Shown: one piece after another, positions 58,797 through 64,000 of the stretch
Layout of the letters: every line of letters begins with the position of its first letter
Numbering within the stretch: the first letter of the stretch is position 1
From: Flavobacterium silvaticum
GTDB lineage: Bacteria > Bacteroidota > Bacteroidia > Flavobacteriales > Flavobacteriaceae
DNA length: 64,000 nt
Direction: 5' to 3'
Assembly: GCF_012911565.1 (NCBI RefSeq)
Contig: NZ_JAAMPU010000100.1
Location: forward strand, 62,001-126,000
Position numbers and translations under genes: made by a program
Notes under the pieces: generated by a model
Database searches by the model: none
Seen by the model: only the letters and a program-made list of their open reading frames with translations
What the model was told of the DNA's origin: nothing

Positions 58797-59843
58797 ATGA
58801 CAACAACAGCAAAAGCATACGCCGCACAAACGGCAACAACTCCTCTGGCTCCGTGGACTTTCGAGAGACGTGACCTAAAACCTTACGACGTTCAATTCGA
58901 CATTCTTTTTTGTGGTGTCTGCCACTCAGATTTGCACCAGGCGAGGGGAGAATGGGGAGGCGAAGTATTCCCGATGGTTCCGGGACATGAAATCGTAGGA
59001 CGCGTAGTAGGCGTCGGAGAAAAGGTAACAAAATTCAAAGTAGGCGACCTTGCAGGAACCGGATGTCTGGTAGATTCATGCCGCACCTGCGACAATTGTA
59101 AAAAAGGTCTCGAACAGTATTGTGAGAACGGAGGTTCCGGAACCTATAACAGCACCGAACAGGACAAAGTCACTCCAACTTACGGAGGTTACTCAAGTAC
59201 GATTGTAGTCCACGAAGATTTCACCTTAAAGATTTCAGACAAACTCGACCTTGCCGCAACAGCTCCCTTGCTTTGTGCCGGAATCACGACCTATTCACCG
59301 TTGCGTCACTGGAAAGTGGGCGCGGGCGATAAAGTTGCCGTGGTTGGTTTGGGCGGATTGGGCCATATGGGCGTAAAGTTCGCCGCTGCTTTTGGGGCCG
59401 AAGTCACTGTATTGAGCACATCTGCAGACAAAGAGGCCGACGCCAGAAAACTCGGTGCACATAAATTCGTCGTTACCAAAGATGCGGACCAGATGAAAAG
59501 CGTTCGCGGTTATTTCGATTTTATTCTCGATACGGTTTCCGCACCTCATGACCTCAACGCTTACCTTGGCTTACTCCGTACCGATGGTGTCCTTTGTGTG
59601 GTGGGTGTTCCACCAGATGCACAGCCTGTCCATCACTTCAGCGTAATCGGCGGGCGTAAATCTTTGGCAGGATCAGGAATTGGCGGTTTGCCGGAAACTC
59701 AGGAAATGCTTGATTTTTGTGCCGAACACGGAATCGTTTCTGAAATCGAGATGATTGACATCAAAGACATCGAAGAAGCGTACAGCCGTATGCAAAAAGG
59801 TGACGTGCGTTACCGCTTTGTGATTGATATGGCGACTTTGTAG
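58797..59843 (+). CDS. Zinc-dependent NADP alcohol dehydrogenase (cinnamyl/YahK type)
   Basis: 348 residues of the zinc MDR family. Catalytic zinc ligands are Cys39 (CGVCHSD), His64 and Glu65 (PGHEIVG). The structural zinc cysteines are Cys95, Cys98, Cys101 and Cys109 (DSCRTCDNCKKGLEQYC). The Rossmann motif is VGLGGLGHMGVKFA. It reduces aldehydes or oxidises alcohols with NAD(P)H; the subgroup resembles E. coli YahK/AdhA-type broad-range aldehyde reductases. Single gene followed by a terminator, convergent with the OmpA-family gene. Confidence 0.93.
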   Translation: MTTTAKAYAAQTATTPLAPWTFERRDLKPYDVQFDILFCGVCHSDLHQARGEWGGEVFPMVPGHEIVGRVVGVGEKVTKFKVGDLAGTGCLVDSCRTCDNCKKGLEQYCENGGSGTYNSTEQDKVTPTYGGYSSTIVVHEDFTLKISDKLDLAATAPLLCAGITTYSPLRHWKVGAGDKVAVVGLGGLGHMGVKFAAAFGAEVTVLSTSADKEADARKLGAHKFVVTKDADQMKSVRGYFDFILDTVSAPHDLNAYLGLLRTDGVLCVVGVPPDAQPVHHFSVIGGRKSLAGSGIGGLPETQEMLDFCAEHGIVSEIEMIDIKDIEEAYSRMQKGDVRYRFVIDMATL

Positions 59844-59863
59844 TTAACAATGAACAATTAATA

Positions 59864-59897
59864 ATGAATCCGCGGTCTTTTGGCTGCGGATTTTTTT
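59864..59897 (+). terminator. Terminator after the alcohol dehydrogenase
   Basis: AATCCGC and GCGGATT (about 59866-59892) pair around a 10-13 nt loop, then a run of seven Ts. Confidence 0.75.
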
Positions 59898-59921
59898 GTC
59901 CCTGAAAATTTATAAAAATAG

Positions 59922-59946
59922 AAAGCCGCCCAGGCCAGGCGGCTTT
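59922..59946 (-). terminator. Terminator after the OmpA-family gene
   Basis: AAAGCCGCC (59922-59930) and GGCGGCTTT (59938-59946) form a perfect 9-bp stem. On the minus strand it continues into CTATTTTTATAAATTTT. Confidence 0.75.
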
Positions 59947-59974
59947 CAGTCCCCAAAAGTAAGTCCCCTAACAC

Positions 59975-61912
59975 TTACTTATCGATAACGATGAAGTCCG
60001 AACGTCGGTTGGCCAAATGTTCGGCATCGCTGCATTTTACGCCATTTTTACACCGGTTGGTCAATCGGCTTTCACCGTAACCTATGGCACTTTCGATCCG
60101 GCTGGCATCGATTCCTTTGGATATGATGTAATCACGTGTAGATTTGGCCCTGTTGTCTGAAAGTTTCAGGTTATAGGCATCTTTCCCGCGTGAATCGGTA
60201 TGTGATTCGATCTTGATCTTCAAATGCGGGAATTTGGTCATCGCGAACACTACTTTGTCAAGTTCTGTCGCTGCCTGAGGCGTGATGTTCCATTTGTCGT
60301 ATTCAAAGAAAATAGGGTTGATGGCGATCTTTTCGGTATTGCCTTGTTTTACGATCAGGTCGTCGTAATTGGTCAGCTCGAAGTCGAAATCCTTGGTCTC
60401 GTTTCCGTTTTTCTTACCGATGTCGATCTGTTTTTCCTCGCGGCTGTGATTCGCTTTTGTAGCTGCGAATTTATATGTCTTTCCACAAGGAACGGAAACC
60501 TTGTAATTTCCCTGACTGTCCGTACTGGCAGCCGTAACCGCATCGTCCATCAAGGTAGAAACGCTGACAGTGGCACCGGAAATCGGAAGTTTCGATTTGG
60601 CATTGACGACTTTTCCCGACACGATTTCGTCACATGGAGCCGGAACTTTCGTAAACGAATAAATATCGTCATCGCCTTTGCCCGATTCCCTGTTGGAAGA
60701 GAAATAGCCGTATTTGTCCGTAGCGTCTACAATGTAGGCGAAGTCGTCCCAATTGCTGTTGATGGGAGCGCCAAGATTCCTCGGTTCAGAAAACGTCATA
60801 TCCGGTTTCATTTTGGCCTCGTAAATGTCGAGGCCGCCCCAGCCGTAATGTCCGTCGGAAGCAAAATACAGCACGCCATTGTTGAAAAACGGGAACATAT
60901 CTTCCCCAGGCGTATTGATGACGCTTCCCAAGTTACGTGCCGGCCCGACCGTTCCTGCAGCATCGACTTCGGCTACATAGATATCTGAACCGCCCAAACC
61001 GCCGGGCATATCGGAAGCAAAAAACAGCCATTTCCCATCATTGCTCAACGCCGGATGACCTGTGGAATAGGCCGTGTTGTTGAAATTGAGGTCTTCGAGA
61101 GCGCCCAATTTCCCGTCGGTGATCCTGGCACGAAGAATCTTGAACTGGTTCGTCCCACTTTTGTCGTTGACCAGTTTCTTGTTGTTCTTGACGATGTTCC
61201 TCGTGTAATAAACCGTTTGGAGATCTGGGGTGAAAGCGGCCGATGCATCGTGGTATCTGGTCATCGATTCGGGAAATAAAGGCTGTGCATTAAACAAAGT
61301 CCCGTCGTTGACATTGCGTTCGGCCACATACAAATCCAGGAATGGCTGCTGGTTCCAATTGTACAGTTTTTCATTGTATTTGGTGGTGTCTTTTGCAGAT
61401 GCATAGACGATCCTCTCACCATAGAATGCCGTCCCAAAATCAGATTTGGTCGAATTGACATCCAAAAGCTTCGCTGTATACAACGGTTTCTCCTTTGCCA
61501 GGCTGTCCATCTGCTTTTTCTGGTTGGCATAAAGCGTCATCAACCGGTTATCGCCTTTGGCAGACAGATATTCCTTGGTGACCTTATCTGCCTTGGCGTA
61601 ATCGAGCACGGCTTTGAGCGATTCGGTATACCGGATGAAATAATCCTCGGGCATGGTCGGGCCCTGGATGTCGTACAATTTCTGGTAGTACGTCAAAGCC
61701 TCGCGCTTCTGGTGGATGTTGTAATGCGCATCGCCCGCCATTTTGAGTGTTTCGACACCGGGTTGCTGTTCTTCCGAAAGCGCTTCGTCATATAACCTGG
61801 CTGCTTCGGTGAAGGAGTATTGCCGGAAAAGCTTGTCGGCCTTTCTCAGCTTCGATTGTGCCGACGCTGTAAGCAACGTGAGGCACATCAGTAAAGTAAG
61901 TAGCTTTTTCAT
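59975..61912 (-). CDS. OmpA-family protein with PD40 propeller (T9SS adhesin cassette)
   Basis: 645 residues. Signal peptide MKKLLTLLMCLTLLTASAQ, then TPR-like helices (about 20-115), WD40-like PD40 strands (about 215-420, with HPALSNDGKWLFFASDMPGG and FASDGHYGWGGLDIYEA), a carboxypeptidase-regulatory-like sandwich (about 432-515) and an OmpA C-terminal peptidoglycan-binding domain (about 535-640, with IKIESHTDSRGKDAYNLKLS). This architecture recurs after PorP/SprF-family genes in Flavobacteriaceae and resembles PorE-type anchors of T9SS. It starts 11 bp after the PorP/SprF stop, so they are one operon. Confidence 0.92.
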   Translation of the reverse strand: MKKLLTLLMCLTLLTASAQSKLRKADKLFRQYSFTEAARLYDEALSEEQQPGVETLKMAGDAHYNIHQKREALTYYQKLYDIQGPTMPEDYFIRYTESLKAVLDYAKADKVTKEYLSAKGDNRLMTLYANQKKQMDSLAKEKPLYTAKLLDVNSTKSDFGTAFYGERIVYASAKDTTKYNEKLYNWNQQPFLDLYVAERNVNDGTLFNAQPLFPESMTRYHDASAAFTPDLQTVYYTRNIVKNNKKLVNDKSGTNQFKILRARITDGKLGALEDLNFNNTAYSTGHPALSNDGKWLFFASDMPGGLGGSDIYVAEVDAAGTVGPARNLGSVINTPGEDMFPFFNNGVLYFASDGHYGWGGLDIYEAKMKPDMTFSEPRNLGAPINSNWDDFAYIVDATDKYGYFSSNRESGKGDDDIYSFTKVPAPCDEIVSGKVVNAKSKLPISGATVSVSTLMDDAVTAASTDSQGNYKVSVPCGKTYKFAATKANHSREEKQIDIGKKNGNETKDFDFELTNYDDLIVKQGNTEKIAINPIFFEYDKWNITPQAATELDKVVFAMTKFPHLKIKIESHTDSRGKDAYNLKLSDNRAKSTRDYIISKGIDASRIESAIGYGESRLTNRCKNGVKCSDAEHLANRRSDFIVIDK

Positions 61913-61923
61913 GGGGTAGGGAT

Positions 61924-62847
61924 TTAGAAGAATCGGGGAGATTTGATTTGGGACGATTTCTGGTTCATCTGGAATCGGATGAAAATCTCATGTGTACCGT
62001 TGTTGTACTTGTTGAGATCGGTCACGGTATGGTCGTAAGCATATCCGATGAAAAAATCACGCGAAATCTGGAAACCGGCCAATCCGGAAACCGAATCGTT
62101 GAACCTGTACGCCGCTCCGAGTACGAATTTCTCCAGGAACATAAAGTTGCCCGACAGGTTGTAGGTGACCGGCGCGCCTGTTACCACACGAATCAAGGCA
62201 GCAGGCTTGAACTTGAGGTTGTCCGATAAATCGAAAACATAGCCCGCAGATAAATTGTAGTGGAGTCGGTCCGGATCGACTTCTTCCGCGATATCATCGT
62301 AATAATCGCTTTTGATAAAACTTGGGACAGACAATCCGACGTACCAATTCTCTTTGTAAAGGAACATTCCGGCTCCAATCTGAGGCATGAATTTATTGTC
62401 GATGTTCTGATTGAGCAAGGCATCATTCTCATCGTAGAATCGTCCTTTTGACCAGTCGATATTCATTATCCGCGCACCGGCATTAAGCCCGAAAGCCAGT
62501 TTGGTATCGTGGTTCAGGTTGATGGTGTACGAAAATGATCCGTTGATGTAGACTTCGCTCGAAGGCCCGAGTTTGTCATTGACGACAGAGAAACCAAGTC
62601 CGAGCTTATCGTTGCGCAACGGACTATGGACTGTGAGCGATTGTGTTTCAGGAGCTCCGTCAATCCCGACCCATTGCGAGCGGTGAAGCAAAATAGCTTC
62701 AAGGCTTCCTGTTGACCCGGCATAGGCCGGATTGATGACCAGTTGGTTGTACATGTATTGCGTATAACCCGGATCTTGTTGGGCATTTCCCTTAATCGAC
62801 AGCGCGAGGAAAAATGCCATACTGATTGTATATATGTTGCGTTTCAT
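61924..62847 (-). CDS. PorP/SprF-family type IX secretion outer-membrane protein
   Basis: 307 residues from ATG 62847; the longer frame to 62901 lacks a good start. Signal peptide MKRNIYTISMAFFLALSIKG (then NAQ), followed by the diagnostic QDPGYTQYMYNQLVINPAYAGSTG family start. Beta-barrel strands fill the rest, ending with the family-typical YDHTVTDLNKYNNGTHEIFI. SprF-like proteins help export or retain a specific large adhesin encoded next door; here that is the type B sorting-domain protein. It lies 32 bp after that gene. Confidence 0.92.
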   Translation of the reverse strand: MKRNIYTISMAFFLALSIKGNAQQDPGYTQYMYNQLVINPAYAGSTGSLEAILLHRSQWVGIDGAPETQSLTVHSPLRNDKLGLGFSVVNDKLGPSSEVYINGSFSYTINLNHDTKLAFGLNAGARIMNIDWSKGRFYDENDALLNQNIDNKFMPQIGAGMFLYKENWYVGLSVPSFIKSDYYDDIAEEVDPDRLHYNLSAGYVFDLSDNLKFKPAALIRVVTGAPVTYNLSGNFMFLEKFVLGAAYRFNDSVSGLAGFQISRDFFIGYAYDHTVTDLNKYNNGTHEIFIRFQMNQKSSQIKSPRFF

Positions 62848-62879
62848 GTTTACAAATTTTATGTTGGACAATTTTCCTG

Positions 62880-64000
62880 TTAGCGCATGAGGTATACCCA
62901 TCCTTGTTTGGCTTCGGTTCCGTCACCCAGTTCGAGTACGTAGTAGTACGTTCCGGCAGGAAGCATCTTATCCTGGTTCACCGGTGAGTTTTGGTTGGCC
63001 ATACCGTCCCAATTGTTCTGGTAATTGCGCATTTTGTAGACGAGTACGCCGTATCGGTTGAAAACCTGTAGCACGCTGTTCGGGTAATTTTCGATACAGT
63101 CTATACGGAAGGTTTCATTTTGTCCGTCGCCATTCGGGGTGAATTCGTTGAATACGACAAGGCAGATAGGTTCAACCCAGGCTTCAGCCCCGTTGTTCAG
63201 CACATTGGAATCGTCCGGTACGGAATCATCTATGGTCACGGAATTCATATAATCGCCTGTTCCATTCACGATCACCGTAATGGTCAGCGTTGCAGAAGTA
63301 TTGCCCAACAGCGAAGAAATGAGCCATATGCCTGTTCCCGGAACATAAACCCCGGCAGTGGCATCGAAGCGGACCAATGTATAACCTGTCGGAAGCAATT
63401 CGTTTATCATGACATCGGTAAAGTGTGTCACACCGCTGTTGTTCACTGTTATCGTAAATGTTACTTCTTCTCCTATACCGGGCGTAAATACATCGACGAC
63501 TTTGGTTATGGTCAGATCGGAACAAACGGAAAGCGTCACATCAAGCGAGGCAGATGCCGTGTTGCCGCAAGTCGCATCGGTATACAAAACGGCGACGCTA
63601 GCTGTACCCGCAACGTTCCATTCAACGGTTACGGTATTGTCTGATACGGATCCGCCGGCAGTTATGGTTCCGCCAATGATTGTCCAGATGTAATTGATCA
63701 TCCCCGGCGCAGTAGTGTATGTCACTGATTCAGAAACACAGGATTGGGCTGAACCGCCAGTGATTTCTGCCGTTGCCGAACCTGAAACCGTAACTGTTAT
63801 TTCAAGCCTTACGCTGCTTTCGCATCCATTTTCGACCAATGCAACATAATAGGTTCCACTTAGTAGAGCTGCTGTCGCGGATACTGGTGTTCCGCCTGTA
63901 GCAGTCGTGTAGAAAACCACATCGGTTTCCGCTACGTCCAGATCGGCGACTGTCGGATTGTTTGCCTGACAGAAGTTCTGTGACGCACTTGAAGTCGTAG
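62880..64000 (-). CDS. Giant-adhesin-type protein with T9SS type B sorting domain (5' end outside window)
   Basis: The frame remains open past 64000, so only the last 373 residues are visible. They contain Ig-like/CHU_C repeats (TDVVFYTTATGGTPVSATAA; SVTYTTAPGMINYIWTIIGG), then a DUF11 isopeptide/CARDB-like repeat (about 130-240 of the visible part: LTITKVVDVFTPGIGEEVTF). The final 85 residues are the gliding-motility/T9SS type B C-terminal domain: FNEFTPNGDGQNETFRID, VFNRYGVLVYK, GMANQN, LPAGTYYYVLELGDG. This is the form of the SprB-like surface adhesin, probably displayed by T9SS with the adjacent PorP/SprF and OmpA proteins. Confidence 0.92.
   Translation of the reverse strand, partial: TTSSASQNFCQANNPTVADLDVAETDVVFYTTATGGTPVSATAALLSGTYYVALVENGCESSVRLEITVTVSGSATAEITGGSAQSCVSESVTYTTAPGMINYIWTIIGGTITAGGSVSDNTVTVEWNVAGTASVAVLYTDATCGNTASASLDVTLSVCSDLTITKVVDVFTPGIGEEVTFTITVNNSGVTHFTDVMINELLPTGYTLVRFDATAGVYVPGTGIWLISSLLGNTSATLTITVIVNGTGDYMNSVTIDDSVPDDSNVLNNGAEAWVEPICLVVFNEFTPNGDGQNETFRIDCIENYPNSVLQVFNRYGVLVYKMRNYQNNWDGMANQNSPVNQDKMLPAGTYYYVLELGDGTEAKQGWVYLMR

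Noticed and set aside
1..64000. CRISPR arrays, insertion sequences, prophage or plasmid origin
   Set aside because: I found no regularly spaced repeats, no transposase, integrase or phage structural genes, and no replication initiator.

Overview
The window looks like a chromosomal segment of a Flavobacteriaceae bacterium, most likely Flavobacterium or a close relative (Bacteroidota). The evidence is the type IX secretion (T9SS) machinery and sorting domains, TamL/TamB, bacillithiol and menaquinone genes, many lipoproteins, and promoters of the TAnnTTTG type instead of TATAAT. I see no phage, insertion sequence, CRISPR array or rRNA operon.

Layout. 1-2.9 kb: the tail of an AraC regulator, a receiver-only response regulator, a small stress-type membrane protein with YtxH, a long inverted-repeat element and a META lipoprotein. 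2.9-10.6 kb: a fatty-acid degradation block, with a MarR-led operon (marR-fadN-fadA-fadE, same gene order as Bacillus fadNAE) next to a long-chain acyl-CoA ligase. 10.7-19.3 kb: a LuxR-type regulator, purL, a beta-helix lipoprotein, menaquinone genes (menI-like thioesterase, menF), bshB1 and tRNA-His. 19.4-30.4 kb: a secreted T9SS nuclease, small envelope proteins, a hydrolase/peptidase operon, and a stress group (YihY, DUF2892-SRPBCC, PNPOx-like, L,D-transpeptidase). 30.4-33.8 kb: two-gene NHEJ (ligD, ku). 34-36.4 kb: a degenerate receiver plus a PAS histidine kinase. 36.4-43.8 kb: tamL and tamB. 44-53.4 kb: one long same-strand run of MBL exonuclease, ATP-dependent ligase, Lhr-like helicase, PdeM nuclease, HipA-like kinase, DUF3037, PAS histidine kinase and receiver. 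53.7-64 kb: a TPR protein, Fpg/Nei-like glycosylase, LD-carboxypeptidase, acyltransferase, GH30 glycosidase, alcohol dehydrogenase, and an OmpA / PorP-SprF / T9SS type B adhesin cassette cut by the window edge.

The most interesting signal is regulatory. Five promoters share two TGTAA-type direct repeats 21 bp apart (TGTAAC-N15-TGTAAM), placed 24-25 bp upstream of the TTTG of the -7 box. They precede the small membrane protein/YtxH pair, a non-coding stretch ending in a strong terminator (candidate small RNA), the response-regulator/kinase pair, and, divergently, the DUF2892-SRPBCC and PNPOx-like genes. This looks like one stress regulon with an unidentified activator. The second signal is that both DNA-repair clusters sit beside histidine-kinase/receiver pairs; in one, repair nuclease, HipA-like kinase, DUF3037 and kinase/receiver are packed like an operon.
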